Assembly: GCA_035771165.1 (NCBI GenBank)
Contig: JAWNZC010000322.1
Location: forward strand, 5,238,001 to 5,302,000
Source of the DNA: Paragorgia papillata
Taxonomy: Eukaryota; Cnidaria; Anthozoa; Scleralcyonacea; Coralliidae
Reading direction: 5' to 3'
DNA length: 64,000 nt
Below are positions 32,701-38,456 of the stretch, one piece after another. Below the pieces are notes generated by a model. That model did no database searches. It was not told where the DNA came from and saw only the letters and a program-made list of their open reading frames with translations. The position numbers and the translations under genes were made by a program. Within the stretch, counting starts at the first letter, position 1. Each line of letters begins with the position of its first letter.

Positions 32701-35565
32701 AGCATGCAACAGCGTACAAAGGTGGTGCCAAGAGATGTAATCTTTGTCTTGCTGAGAAGCTTTGTATTTTATCAGCTATATATATATATGGTCAAACCCC
32801 TATAGGGTGAATATTACATACATGTAATTAAAAATTCTGCAATAAAAACAAATATGCAGTAAAAATAGTTAACTAAGAAGTGTTTTAAAAAACAATAATA
32901 AAAGTATCCTAGAATTTTAATATACTATGGTTCCAGTTTGAGCGTGGACACATATAATTTGATGACACACGTTTCACATGGGAAACTAACATGTTGCTAA
33001 GCGGAAACTGTAACGTTTATACCAGGGCACTATATACCGTAAGTGCCCTGGTTTATACTAAGGCCAAACGGTATTGTTTCAATTTGAAACGAGCACCAAA
33101 TTTTCAAAGCAAATGTGGGTATGTTTATAACTCATCTAACATCTTTATACACAATTAAATCTTCGTCAAGTGAAGCTAAGAACTCCACAGTGCTTTTCCG
33201 ATCGGCCATTACGCTGACAAACCCCACAACGTGATGTTTGACTTTGCGTGAAGAACAGTGCCGTTTGGCCTTAGTAACTCAGTCTGTACAATCTCCTTAG
33301 AGCTGGGCACCGGAGGCCGGAGTAAATTATGCCGGAGCTCCGGTGTTTTTCAGTGTTTTCCAGTCTGACAAGCCAGAGGCTGGAGTTAGGATTTGGGCTT
33401 TGGGCTCCGGTTATCTCTGGCTATTGTGATTTTTATTTAGTGAAGTGTGAGACTATGGTATTTCAGGTATTTTGCTCTGAACACGACACGGAAATATTAA
33501 ACTACATATCTGTCAGTGCATCGTCACGACACGGAAATATTAAACTAAAGGATCACTGTGGAAAACATTGACGAATATAATGCGTGAGTGAACGGCAGAT
33601 GTGGGTGCAGCTGTTGAACGACAAACAGGTGTCCCATTGATCCCAACACCAGAGCAACAACTCGCTGCCTATGTGTCTGAATCGGTCATACCAGTCTGAT
33701 CTCAAGATGGCAAAATTAATTCTTGCGAGTTACTGGAGTATTGGTATCACCACAAAAATGAATGGCCTGCTCTGACAAGACTTGCTGTATCATATCTTTC
33801 TTGCCCACCATCCTCCGTCACTTCTGAGCAAGTCTTTTCATTGATGGGGAACATCGTTTTGAAGAAACATTGTGCACTTCATAAAATTTAACAACAAAAA
33901 ATTTTGAAAAATACCTAGCACTTTGTATTCTGTATTTCGGGAATCGAAGTTATTAGTAGCTTTTATTCAGTTGTTCAACTTGTCCTATAAACTTAGAAAC
34001 ATTTTCATTGCACTGATATTTCCAGTTGTCAAATAGATATGAGACACCCCGCAGTTGCTCGCTGTTTGTACGATGTGGAGAAGAGCCTGGGACCTAGGTT
34101 GAGCCGGAGCAGGGGCCAGATGTAAGAACTGTAAACCAGCCAGAGCTGGAGCCGAAAAACCGGAGTTTTCACACCCTTAAATCTCCTGTTATCTTAAAAT
34201 TTTGCAATACATGTGAATGGTCCCTGGATTAATGCAGTCTGTCTGATTATTAGGATTTATTACCTGGTATGGAACTTCTCCCAGTTCTTGTGCAAGTTCC
34301 AACAATTCCCTTTCATATGTCTCAATACTTGACTTTAACTCCAATTGAAATTCTTTCTCATCATTTAACATGTCCACAAACAAACTGCGCACATATTGAA
34401 GGATTACTTCTATTCTATTTTTGTGAACTGATGGACTGATACCCATCTCTGCCCAAATTGTCTCAAATGTTTCCATGAATTCAGCAACCATTAGTACCAA
34501 TCCATCTTGAATTATCTTAGTTCCATTCAAATCATTTACATCCAAATTGATGACCCTAATTAAACAATTATACACAGGGAGGGAAAAAACAAATTGTGAG
34601 TTGCATTGTGTTGAGTGGAAAAGTTGTTTGGCAGTCGAAGCAGATCAAAATTACCAAATTTGAAACAATTAAAATTAACTCAAAGTCTTTATCACAATTT
34701 TTTCTTATATTCTGTTATTAACACTTTGAGGCCTGGACCTCTCCCTGTGCTGAATAAAATCATCTGGCATTAGCCAGAATAAAATACTAAAGACTCGTCT
34801 TCAGGCTTCAAAGTGTTAACACCATAAACAGTTGAAGTCTATGAGAATACTTCACTTTTAAAAAAGTTGACAGTTATAAAGAACTTTGCTTTATTAAATT
34901 CTGAGACATACAAGCAGAGCTGTCATTAAAACTAAAAGTTAAGTGCTCTAAATTTTGTGTCAGCTATCAATGTGTCCTGAATACTGTACTCAATACAAGG
35001 ATTGGGTTTGCTTAGATAAAACCCCGAGCAGAGCAATCATTTGCATGCAGGCCTGTTTGGATGATCCCTCCAAATTATCTGTAGAAAATCCTGGCAGAGT
35101 CCTTGTGCATCAGGGTGTTATCTTTCCATCAGTTTAATATATTTTTATAAAAGCGCATCAAAGTGTTTTCTGTGTTCCAATTTGGGCAACTTATAGTACC
35201 AAGTACGTTGAAGCCTTGAAGGCCATTTACATGTAACAAGAAAAAATTATATAAGTGAACGGGTATTCTATTTTATAAATGTGCAGAACATTTATCAGTT
35301 TGCTTTCTAAGATGCTGTCGAGATGCAATAGCAGAAAGCTAAATTTGGACTTATTATAAATATAATTGGACTTTTGCAAATATAAACTCACAATGAAAGA
35401 TACAATATCAACCATATATAAAACGTTTTTCACCAGAGGCAAGCGGTATAAACACTATCGGAATGATTCGACTATTTGAATGCATCGAGTTGACATGTTG
35501 ACGTATCAAGTTAGAATAACACAAGAAAAACACCATACTTACTCATCAACATCCATCTGAGCCAT
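5311..35565 (-). CDS. PRC1: Protein regulator of cytokinesis 1 (PRC1/Ase1/MAP65 family), gene span
   Basis: The product bundles antiparallel microtubules in the anaphase midzone and recruits kinesin-4, centralspindlin and PLK1 in family members studied. Fifteen exons splice in phase to 613 codons, against about 620 for human PRC1. The start is MAQMDVDE, followed by a coiled coil (residues about 10-300). The microtubule-binding spectrin-like region (about 310-470) contains DPNR, NRGGALLKE and LFLVNGEKYLEVIEKQW, nearly as in the human protein. The basic C-terminal tail (about 470-613) holds TPSK and TPAR, equivalent to CDK1 sites in human PRC1. The tail ends in view at CTSYSAFT, matching the human STYSEFAKD region, so one short terminal exon with the stop is missing from this model; it probably lies below 5300. 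Intron 2 is about 10.8 kb and full of transposons. The neighbour ILK is divergent. Confidence 0.93.
5800..6180. repeat. AT dinucleotide tract and short tandem repeat in PRC1 intron 14
   Basis: A TATATA-rich run near 5800-5832 is followed by a GC-rich patch (5970-6075) and two copies of GGCAAACCCTCGGATTATAAG at about 6091-6135. The GC-rich patch stands out from its AT-rich surroundings and may be a fragment of an older insertion; nothing coding is recognised. Confidence 0.4.
6325..6468 (-). CDS. PRC1: PRC1 exon 14
   Basis: 144 nt, phase 0. Serine/threonine-rich tail with RLFQSSVIRSPLTPRANLMA, comparable to human IRPIFGGTVYHSPVSR. Acceptor TTGCAG and donor GTATGT. Confidence 0.85.
6668..6719 (-). 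CDS. PRC1: PRC1 exon 13
   Basis: 52 nt. Encodes RPTTPARTPLSKRLRSSR; TPAR corresponds to the human TPGK CDK1 site. Acceptor TTTCAG and donor GTACGT. Confidence 0.85.
7572..7717. mobile_element. Fold-back MITE GATATTACACGGTGGC, copy 1
   Basis: A near-palindrome from GATATTACACGG to CCGTGTTATGTTC with centre GTGAGCTCAGCGAACGAGTG. A second copy with the same ends and arms is at 60226-60356. It lies in PRC1 intron 12. Confidence 0.7.
8270..8408. repeat. Direct duplication TATGTCCGCCCTTCCTA
   Basis: Two copies of a block running from AGATAAATTAA..GTGAAAACAC to TATGTCCGCCCTTCCTA, at about 8271-8317 and 8362-8407. Confidence 0.55.
8838..8899 (-). CDS. PRC1: PRC1 exon 12
   Basis: 62 nt ending in phase 2. 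Encodes QKAKQEALNKEMVFGCTPSK, matching human KQTETEMLYGSAPRTPSKR. TPSK fits the CDK1 consensus. Too short to stand out as an open frame; found by phase and similarity. Confidence 0.88.
8900..9784. other. PRC1 intron 11, left part, nothing recognised
   Basis: AT-rich intronic DNA with no domain, RNA gene or repeat partner recognised. Confidence 0.4.
9785..9875. repeat. Near-perfect hairpin palindrome
   Basis: The arms read ATTACAACAAGTTCTTATTA and AACAAGAATGGGTA, mirrored around a 3-nt centre at about 9828. Probably a solo fold-back element; no coding capacity. Confidence 0.7.
10132..10278 (-). CDS. PRC1: PRC1 exon 11
   Basis: 147 nt, phase 0. Encodes VEEELKKAIALWESENEKLF and LVNGEKYLEVIEKQWANHEE, almost identical in pattern to human LEEELKARIELWEQEHSKAF and MVNGQKFMEYVAEQW. 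Confidence 0.95.
10498..10770. mobile_element. 273-bp inverted-repeat element with 9-bp target duplication
   Basis: Ends TACCCTGCGAGCAGAGCC and their complement GGCTCTGCTCGCAGGGTA. The inner arms share GAGAGAGGAAGAAAAGTAGG. The flanks ACTATGGTG at 10489-10497 and 10771-10779 are identical, a 9-bp target duplication. This suggests a Mutator-like or similar superfamily MITE in PRC1 intron 10. Confidence 0.75.
10905..11350. mobile_element. Cluster of AACAATTAGACAACGAGC inverted-repeat elements
   Basis: TTCGCTCATGGAAAACTCGG...TTGTCTAATTGTTAAATATA (10928-10977) is mirrored by TATATTTAACAATTAGACAA... at about 11248-11295. The second motif then folds again on itself (11257-11347) around AGTCAGCGAGTTGACT. 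Related ends recur at 11966, 12835 and 14287. Confidence 0.6.
11353..14286. mobile_element. Large nested fold-back element with about 0.6-kb arms
   Basis: The left arm 11353-11970 is the reverse complement of the right arm 13670-14286, both ending in AGTATAAATTTAC. Between them is a second inverted pair, about 11966-12065 against 12757-12860, containing GGTCAGCGGGAGAGCGCGGG. Each outer arm contains the same two exon-like frames: one beginning MKEEIEHLGEAIRSTENKNG and ending at a GTAAG donor, and one with ENFSFPSITVRAK and MSEMTVERLLLAVKK. In the right arm the second frame ends SKNML then stop; in the left arm that stop is changed to Trp. I do not recognise the domain. The element sits in PRC1 intron 10. 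Confidence 0.7.
13605..13668. repeat. Palindrome at the inner edge of the right arm
   Basis: CACCAATTAGTATAAATTTA is mirrored by TAAATTTATACTAATTGGTG around a TTTAAAATTTG-rich centre. This is the same terminal motif as the outer element, suggesting an element end duplicated in inverted orientation. Confidence 0.6.
14637..14734. repeat. Two (TA)n microsatellites
   Basis: TA runs at about 14637-14669 and 14700-14733, separated by about 30 bp. They directly precede a segment that is duplicated further on. Confidence 0.85.
14734..15015. repeat. Direct duplication of an 80-bp block
   Basis: The block from AGCTGTAAGGATCTTATGAC to CATTCCCCATACCAT occurs at 14734-14813 and again at 14930-15014. The second copy differs by a small insertion (CATATAAAACA). 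Confidence 0.75.
15178..15276 (-). CDS. PRC1: PRC1 exon 10
   Basis: 99 nt, phase 0. Encodes SKENDPNRLFLNRGGALLKE, the best conserved microtubule-contact segment (human KASDPNRFTNRGGNLLKEE), with one extra residue after DPNR. Donor GTGAGG. Confidence 0.95.
15322..16050. repeat. Minisatellite with 20/21-bp units (GGAATCACAGATCTCAA(A)GAT)
   Basis: About 35 head-to-tail units of GGAATCACAGATCTCAAGAT or the same with one extra A, containing BglII-like AGATCT. Sporadic variants include TAACAG, CTTAAG and CAGAG. The array lies in PRC1 intron 9. The unit has no stop in any forward frame, so long open frames run across it by composition only. Confidence 0.95.
16082..16218 (-). CDS. PRC1: PRC1 exon 9
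   Basis: 137 nt. Encodes GNFSEEALAIHEHQVDVMRN, then NYYQENSEMFKLVEKRESMW and KKLLQFE, matching human RLKNYYEVHKELFEGVQKWE. The donor lies only about 30 bp from the end of the 20/21-bp minisatellite in the next intron. Confidence 0.95.
16219..17064. other. PRC1 intron 8
   Basis: AT-rich intron. No transposon end, domain or RNA gene recognised. Confidence 0.4.
17065..17141 (-). CDS. PRC1: PRC1 exon 8
   Basis: 77 nt. Encodes KELMEMWDKCYYGESQRHEF, matching human VELVQYWDQCFYSQEQRQAF, the start of the spectrin-like microtubule-binding domain. Confidence 0.93.
17142..18056. other. PRC1 intron 7, right part
   Basis: Contains repeated short phrases of the kind TACGTAC..TACAATGTA and CTAATCTCTA (17200-17430, and again around 18990-19070), which look like a degenerate local repeat. 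No gene recognised. Confidence 0.4.
18057..18430 (+). mobile_element. SINE candidate with 5S rRNA-derived head
   Basis: Positions 18129-18160 read GGTTAGTACTTGGATGGGTG followed by ACCGCTTGGGAA. That is the 3' half of eukaryotic 5S rRNA, including the internal-promoter C box (GGTTAGTACTTGGATGGGAG in 5S). The match extends on both sides (GTTAAGCCCGG before; ACCCCGTTGTCGGGCTTGG after), but the 5' half of 5S is replaced. A non-5S body follows, including GGGTTTTTCGCCGGGTTCTC. That architecture suits a 5S-headed SINE rather than a functional 5S gene. The 3' boundary is uncertain. Confidence 0.6.
18507..18815. mobile_element. TA-flanked TIR element
   Basis: Ends CCTTATCATAGGAAATTAAC and GTTAATTTCCTATAATAAGG, each flanked by TA. 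An internal AATTAACGCGAATTTT palindrome lies at 18536-18565. 309 bp; non-coding. Confidence 0.65.
18816..19254. other. PRC1 intron 7, left part
   Basis: AT-rich, with a TACTTACATGTACAATG phrase similar to that seen near 17160-17230. No gene recognised. Confidence 0.4.
19255..19325 (-). CDS. PRC1: PRC1 exon 7
   Basis: 71 nt ending in phase 2. Encodes LQGEVKKLEALKVLHIKKFI, matching human LQLEVDRLEELKMQNMKKVI. The donor is GTTTGT. Confidence 0.92.
19326..20251. other. PRC1 intron 6
   Basis: AT-rich intron; no transposon ends or RNA genes recognised. Confidence 0.4.
20252..20401 (-). CDS. PRC1: PRC1 exon 6
   Basis: 150 nt, phase 0. Contains AARLREQLKRLWSKLDVKEN, aligning with human CEGLRTQIRELWDRLQIPEE. 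Acceptor TTCTTAG and donor GTATAT. Confidence 0.93.
20402..21620. other. PRC1 intron 5 with poly-G and poly-C tracts
   Basis: Contains a G run at about 21291-21300 and a long C run at 21369-21395. No coding exon seen. Confidence 0.45.
21621..21794 (-). CDS. PRC1: PRC1 exon 5
   Basis: 174 nt, phase 0. Contains VPETDFEKDLSRDDSEASFV and LSRNNLNAMKELQAK, the counterpart of human DTSFERDVVCEDEDAFCLS. Donor GTGAGC. Confidence 0.95.
22747..22937. mobile_element. Fold-back MITE around CCTCGCCTACGGCTTGGG
   Basis: The left arm AAGAAATAGAAAATGG ... CCTGATGCAAACACTCGAG is mirrored by the right arm CTCTTGTGTTTGCATCAGG ... CCATTTTCTATTTCTT around the central CCTCGCCTACGGCTTGGG. Arms are about 80 bp. It lies in PRC1 intron 4. 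Confidence 0.7.
22943..23032. repeat. GA and ACATATATAG microsatellite
   Basis: AGAGAGAGAGAG followed by imperfect repeats of ACATATATAG. Confidence 0.85.
23065..23229 (-). CDS. PRC1: PRC1 exon 4
   Basis: 165 nt, phase 0. Coiled-coil segment EKYQRLKNHKKLLETEEMLC then LALPAHDAGINEVPTKKQL, matching human CEILCMPHYDIDSASVPSLEEL. Confidence 0.95.
23348..23416 (-). CDS. PRC1: PRC1 exon 3
   Basis: 69 nt, phase 0 on both sides. Encodes PDGELKLVELEKTLRTKLND, aligning with human TILQLEKDLRTQVE. The acceptor is TTTTAG and the donor GTATGT. Confidence 0.92.
24290..24360 (-). mobile_element. Fragment of the ATAATATACATGAAAAAAT element
   Basis: On the minus strand AATAATATACATGGAAAAAA leads into TGATTGGCTGAGAGCAGTGC, resembling the left end of the element at 31404 (AATAATATACATGAAAAAAT, then TGATTGGCTGATTCCAGTGC). 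Only this end was identified here. Confidence 0.5.
24640..26600 (-). mobile_element. Decayed BEL/Pao retrotransposon pol
   Basis: Read on the minus strand in broken frames. Around 26202-26170 is YLNDCLHSGPP, the Pao-type reverse transcriptase signature, followed near 26110-26030 by TGDLQ... and ILRF motifs of the same domain. At about 24764-24690 is the integrase core segment RPKLIYSDNSGTFKSAA, with the second catalytic Asp of the DDE triad. Stops and frameshifts are frequent, so it is a dead copy. It carries a small internal tandem triplication (25596-25668). No LTRs recognised. It sits in PRC1 intron 2 in the same orientation as the gene. Confidence 0.85.
25596..25668. repeat. Tandem triplication within the BEL/Pao relic
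   Basis: Three copies (the last partial) of TATACCTTCCAAAGTAGGAA plus GTAGTAG, unit about 27-28 bp. Confidence 0.85.
26970..27094. mobile_element. Small TIR element (CTTTTATACGGGG)
   Basis: The 125-bp segment starts CTTTTATACGGGG and ends CCCCGTGTAAAAG. AAACCACGG and CCACGGCTT phrases form inner inverted pairs. Non-coding. Confidence 0.6.
27424..29220. mobile_element. Mutator-like fold-back element with about 0.7-kb TIRs and 11-bp target duplication
   Basis: The left arm, about 27424-28120, is the reverse complement of the right arm, about 28515-29220. The outer ends are ATCTCGTACCCAGACCCACG and its complement. The flanks ACTCATTACCA at 27413-27423 and 29223-29233 are identical, an 11-bp duplication in the range typical of Mutator-like elements. 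The 0.4-kb centre contains two copies of a CTCTGGC...GGCGATTCTACTC unit and no transposase. The element lies in PRC1 intron 2. Confidence 0.75.
28226..28404. repeat. Tandem pair of the ACTCTGGC..CGATTCTACTC unit
   Basis: TTACTCTGGC...AACGCCAGGCGATTCTACTC...GGGTTAAA occurs twice (28226-28287 and 28332-28404). Related single copies are at 34721-34789, 41266-41310 and 62794-62853. Confidence 0.65.
29823..30682. mobile_element. hAT-type non-autonomous element with perfect 8-bp target duplication
   Basis: Ends CAGTGCTTCCACT and AGTGTAAGCACTG; flanks GAGCCAAT at 29815-29822 and 30683-30690. An 8-bp duplication is the hAT hallmark. Both ends are rich in AAATTTCCTTCC repeats. A minus-strand frame at 30385-30197 (starting MFADSSPESTSSEDEVDDGA) has an acidic serine-rich start, but I recognise no transposase domain. 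Confidence 0.7.
31404..31817. mobile_element. TIR element ATAATATACATGAAAAAAT
   Basis: The left end AATAATATACATGAAAAAAT is mirrored at about 31795-31816 (ATTTTTTCATGTATATTATT). A CAAAGATGGCGGC motif lies inside at 31566-31578. No long coding frame. An immediately adjacent fold-back follows. Confidence 0.55.
31818..31992. mobile_element. Fold-back around ACTCGTCCTTCGGACTCG
   Basis: AATAGCATGGTTTCTCGTGC...ATGCACTCGTGAGTTTTT is mirrored by AAAAACTCACTCGTGCATG...CGAAACCATGCTATTA. The centre is ACTCGTCCTTCGGACTCG. Arms are about 75-80 bp. Confidence 0.7.
31993..33057. other. PRC1 intron 2 segment without a gene
   Basis: AT-rich. Contains a CATTTGATTGG/CCAATCAAATG pair at 32137-32182, related to 42583-42628, and a small palindrome ACCAGGGCAC...GTGCCCTGGT at 33021-33051. 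Nothing coding seen. Confidence 0.4.
33058..33274. mobile_element. TA-flanked MITE (CTAAGGCCAAACGG)
   Basis: Ends CTAAGGCCAAACGG and CCGTTTGGCCTTAG, each next to TA; 217 bp. It lies 16 bp to the left of the hAT target duplication. Confidence 0.7.
33298..34179 (+). mobile_element. hAT element relic with perfect 8-bp target duplication
   Basis: The left end TAGAGCTGGGCACCGGAG and right end CTCCGGTTTT/CACACCCTTA (reverse complement TAAGGGTGTGAAAACTCCGG) are hAT-like. The flanks AATCTCCT at 33290-33297 and 34180-34187 match exactly. At 882 bp it is a deletion derivative. It ends only 85 bp from PRC1 exon 2. Confidence 0.85.
33607..33891 (+). pseudogene. hAT transposase C-terminal (dimerisation) domain fragment
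   Basis: One frame, interrupted by a single TGA near 33697, reads VERQTGVPLIPTPEQQLAAY and then LLEYWYHHKNEWPALTRLAV and SYLSCPPSSVTSEQVFSLMG. The LxYW, P-L-A and P-S-S-x-x-x-E-x-x-FS-x-x-G pattern is the conserved hAT C-terminal domain. The usual Arg after Glu (ER.FS) is Gln here, and the frame stops at 33889-33891. The catalytic DDE region is missing, so this is a pseudogene. Confidence 0.85.
34264..34555 (-). CDS. PRC1: PRC1 exon 2
   Basis: 292 nt after acceptor TTTAATTAG, with donor GTAATA. Encodes the N-terminal dimerisation helices (FETIWAEMGISPSVHKNR, then LLELAQELGEVPYQ), which align with human LREIWELIGIPEDQR and LCSELHVEPFQ. Confidence 0.95.
34718..34819. mobile_element. Short inverted-repeat element TTAACACTTTGA
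   Basis: TTAACACTTTGAGGCCTG is mirrored by CAGGCTTCAAAGTGTTAA. The interior is a copy of the AAAATCRTCTGGCRTTAGCC unit also seen at 28.2 kb, 41.3 kb and 62.8 kb. It lies in PRC1 intron 1. Confidence 0.55.
34820..35542. other. PRC1 intron 1 remainder
   Basis: No gene, repeat partner or RNA recognised. Confidence 0.4.
35543..35565 (-). CDS. PRC1: PRC1 exon 1
   Basis: ATG is at 35565-35563; encodes MAQMDVDE with the last codon split (GA|G). Donor GTAAG at 35542. The start is chosen because it opens the frame that joins exon 2 in phase and no longer upstream frame is evident. Confidence 0.8.
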
Positions 35566-35712
35566 TATATCCAACGAATTTTATCCAATTAATCCAATAT
35601 TCTCCTTTCTTCGAGCAATAGATTTCCAACGAAACCACATTGAACGTTTGAATTTTTCCACACAACCGACACAAAAATTTACAAGCTCACGTGACTGTAA
35701 ACTGGGCTGTTG

Positions 35713-35717
35713 ATTGG
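35713..35717 (-). promoter_or_regulatory. CCAAT box upstream of PRC1
   Basis: On the minus strand the site reads AACCAATCA, matching the NF-Y consensus RRCCAATSR, about 150 bp upstream of the PRC1 ATG. NF-Y sites are common in G2/M gene promoters. No TATA box seen. The site was read by eye only. Confidence 0.4.
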
Positions 35718-35985
35718 TTCATAAGATAGTAAACAAGACTGCGCGCATCGTAAATATTGTTCTGCGGTTATATTAAACATGTAGTACTTGGTGTATTCGT
35801 TCGTGTAGTGTTGTTAAATTACCCTCCCTACAGACAATTCAGGCTATAATTTCCACTGATAAATCAGTGTGAGAGGTGCAGACGGTGGTGGTCAAGTCAA
35901 GACTGGAGATCACAACATGGCCTGCTGACCTGAATCCAAGTAATGACAAGCTCCTGGTAAACCCCTGACTGCCCCGTCTCCCCGT

Positions 35986-38072
35986 GGAATTATTTCAAAG
36001 GAGTATTTTAATATAGGAGGTATCATTACCTTCAAATTATGAAGCTTAACCAACATTAAAACCACCATCTGATTGGACAACCTTTTAAAACGAATCCTCA
36101 CCCCCATACCACCCCCCGGTAATCACACCCCCGGAAACCCTAAACCTAACCACAACCCTCCGGAAAAATGTGCCTCCTCTCAGACCCCGACCACAACACC
36201 CCTCTAGGATTTTTAACTTTATGTATTCAAGATTAACATCCCGCATGTGGGATGGTTATATTAGATGGTTAAGCTTCATATTTTGTAACCGATGATACCT
36301 CAATATAGGGCTACAGGAGTCATTTGGACTGTTCCGTTGAGGTAATTACCATTATTTTGACTTGTTTTAATGTGGTTTCAAATTTTAATGCGATGTAATA
36401 ACTGTTTTAAAGTAGAATAAACAGCCAGAGTTGTGCACAGCACAAGTACAACTATACAAGTACTTGCTTTGTGCCTTCAAACCTTCAAACTTTATCAGAT
36501 TTGGAAAGAAATTGAAAGGTTTACTAAGTACTTGTCATGTTCAAAAAGCAACCTGATATTTGTAAAGACATGTGCTATGAAATTATACATGTACTGTAAT
36601 TTCCTCTATGTAGCCCCTGCCCCCCCCCCCCCCCCAGGGGGCTTATTAATCTTCCCTATAAAAGGGAGCTAAACAGAGGCTGGAGCTGCTGGGGGATATT
36701 TGGTTAAACTTAGCCATGTATTTTGCTGATTTATAATGATGAATCAGAGGTTGTGGAGCATTTCAGAGTGGAAGGGGCAGTCAAGTGGCAAAGATGGGGT
36801 GGGGGGCATGCAGTTGTGTGCGTTGTGCGTTGCACAAAGTCTAAAGTTCTAAACACTGTGCTATTTGATTATGAATCAGTTTTTTGCAGCGAAGTGTGTA
36901 TTTCAAACTTTTTAAATCCACATTTTCTTTTTGAATAATGTCAACTGAATAATATTATAAAGAATCACTCTATACCCAGTATAAACAAATTAATATCAGG
37001 AAAGTGCCCCCCCCCCCCCCCCCCCCCTCACTCTGCGGTCCCTTTGAATGTAGTAGACCTCAGTGATGGCAGAAGATGTTTAATATATTGGGGGTGGGGG
37101 GGGGGGGGTAATTCATCAAATAATAAGGCATGGCAGTGCATTGTCCCATATGGCCCCCCCTTTGCATCATTGGTCCATGAAAATGATATTATCCATGAAA
37201 ATGGTTCATACATGGATGAATCCAGTATGCAAAGGGGGACCGCACAGTGAGATATCTCATATCCTGGTAGAAAGATAGGGCTAAAAATTGACTAAAATTT
37301 TTCAAGGGGTCACAATGCACTGCCATGCCTTATTATTTGATGAATTACCCCCACCTGGCAACCACCCACAATATATAAAACATCTTCTGCCACCACTGAG
37401 ATCTACTACATTCAAAGTATAGAGTGGTTCTTTATAATATTATTCAGTTGACATTCAAAAAGAACATGTGGATCTGCAAAAAACTGATTCATAATCAAAT
37501 AGCACATGGTGTTTAGAAGTTTAAACTTTGTGCAACGCACACAACTACACCCCCCCCCCCCCATCTTTGCCACTTGACTGCCCCTTCCACTCTGAAATCC
37601 TCCACAACCCCTGATTCATCATTATAAATCAGCAAAATACATAGCTAAGTTTAACCAAATATCCCCCAGCAGCCCCAGCCTCTGTTTAGCTCCCTTTTAT
37701 AGGAAAAATAAATAAGCCCCCTGGAGGGGGGGGGGGGCTACATAGAGGAAATTACAGTACATGTATAATTTCATAGCACATGTCTTTACAAATATCAGGT
37801 TGCTTTTTGAACATGACAAGTACTCAGTAAACCTTTCAATTTCTTTCCAAATCTGATAAAGTTTGAAGGTTTGAAGGCACAAAGCAAGTACTTGCACAGT
37901 TGTACTTGTGCTGTGCACAACTCTGGCTGTTTATTCTACTTTAAAACAGTTATTACATCGCATTAAAATTTGAAACCACATTAAAACAAGTCAAAATAAT
38001 GGTAATTACCTGAACGGAACAGTCCAAATGACTCCTGTAGCCCTATATTAAAATACTCCTTTGAAATAATTC
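35986..38072. mobile_element. 2.1-kb fold-back element between PRC1 and ILK
   Basis: The left arm (35986 to about 37147) is the reverse complement of the right arm (about 37303 to 38072). The ends are GGAATTATTTCAAAGGAGT and its complement. Shared internal landmarks include GCACAGCACAAGTACAACT, TGGCAGAAGATGTTTAATAT and GGCATGGCAGTGCATTGT. Poly-C/G tracts at 36621, 37007, 37101, 37551 and 37728 have drifted in length. The 155-bp centre holds a further CCCCTTTGCAT/ATGCAAAGGGG pair. The left arm is longer only because of the insertion at 36017-36301. No transposase and no obvious target duplication. Confidence 0.8.
36017..36301. mobile_element. MITE inserted in the left arm of the fold-back
   Basis: Ends GAGGTATCATTACC and its near complement GTAACCGATGATACCTC; 285 bp. 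The flanks AATATAG (36010-36016 and 36302-36308) are duplicated, while the right arm keeps a single uninterrupted copy (CTATATT at 38043-38049), the empty site. The interior has CCTAACCACAACCC phrases. Confidence 0.8.
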
Positions 38073-38082
38073 CTCCTTAATC

Positions 38083-38154
38083 GCCGCCATCTTGACTTGT
38101 CTATTTCCGATTTTACGTACCGAAGCTTTCCGACTAATCGTCGGAATGACGTCA
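38083..38154. promoter_or_regulatory. YY1-like and CRE-like motifs upstream of ILK
   Basis: GCCGCCATCTTG (38083-38094; reverse complement CAAGATGGCGGC) resembles a YY1 site, and TGACGTCA (38147-38154) is a perfect CRE. They are about 1.3 kb from the ILK ATG, so a promoter role is only a possibility. Confidence 0.25.
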
Positions 38155-38456
38155 CTACATCAACTGAGTGCAGAACACTGGTGCAGAATAACCTCACCCG
38201 TTGAGAGGGCCTGCTAGATCCCATAAACAAAATGGTGACTGATCCCCCTAGAGGCGATAGACGACCGATAGTTTTGAGAGGGCTTGCAATTATTTTCCGG
38301 CCGCTGTTCGAGAAACGTACGTCCAAGTTCTTTAAACACTGTGACCCACCAGGAAATTCGGTCTAAACTTTCTTACAGATCATGACAATGAAGAAACCAA
38401 TATGTTTTAGAATTACCGACCTTCTGCCAATAATATTTTTAGCGACAAAAAGGAAT

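Noticed and set aside
38147..38154. CRE as a definite ILK promoter element
   Set aside because: A perfect 8-mer, but 1.3 kb away and separated from the gene by a transposable element; kept only as a low-confidence regulatory note.
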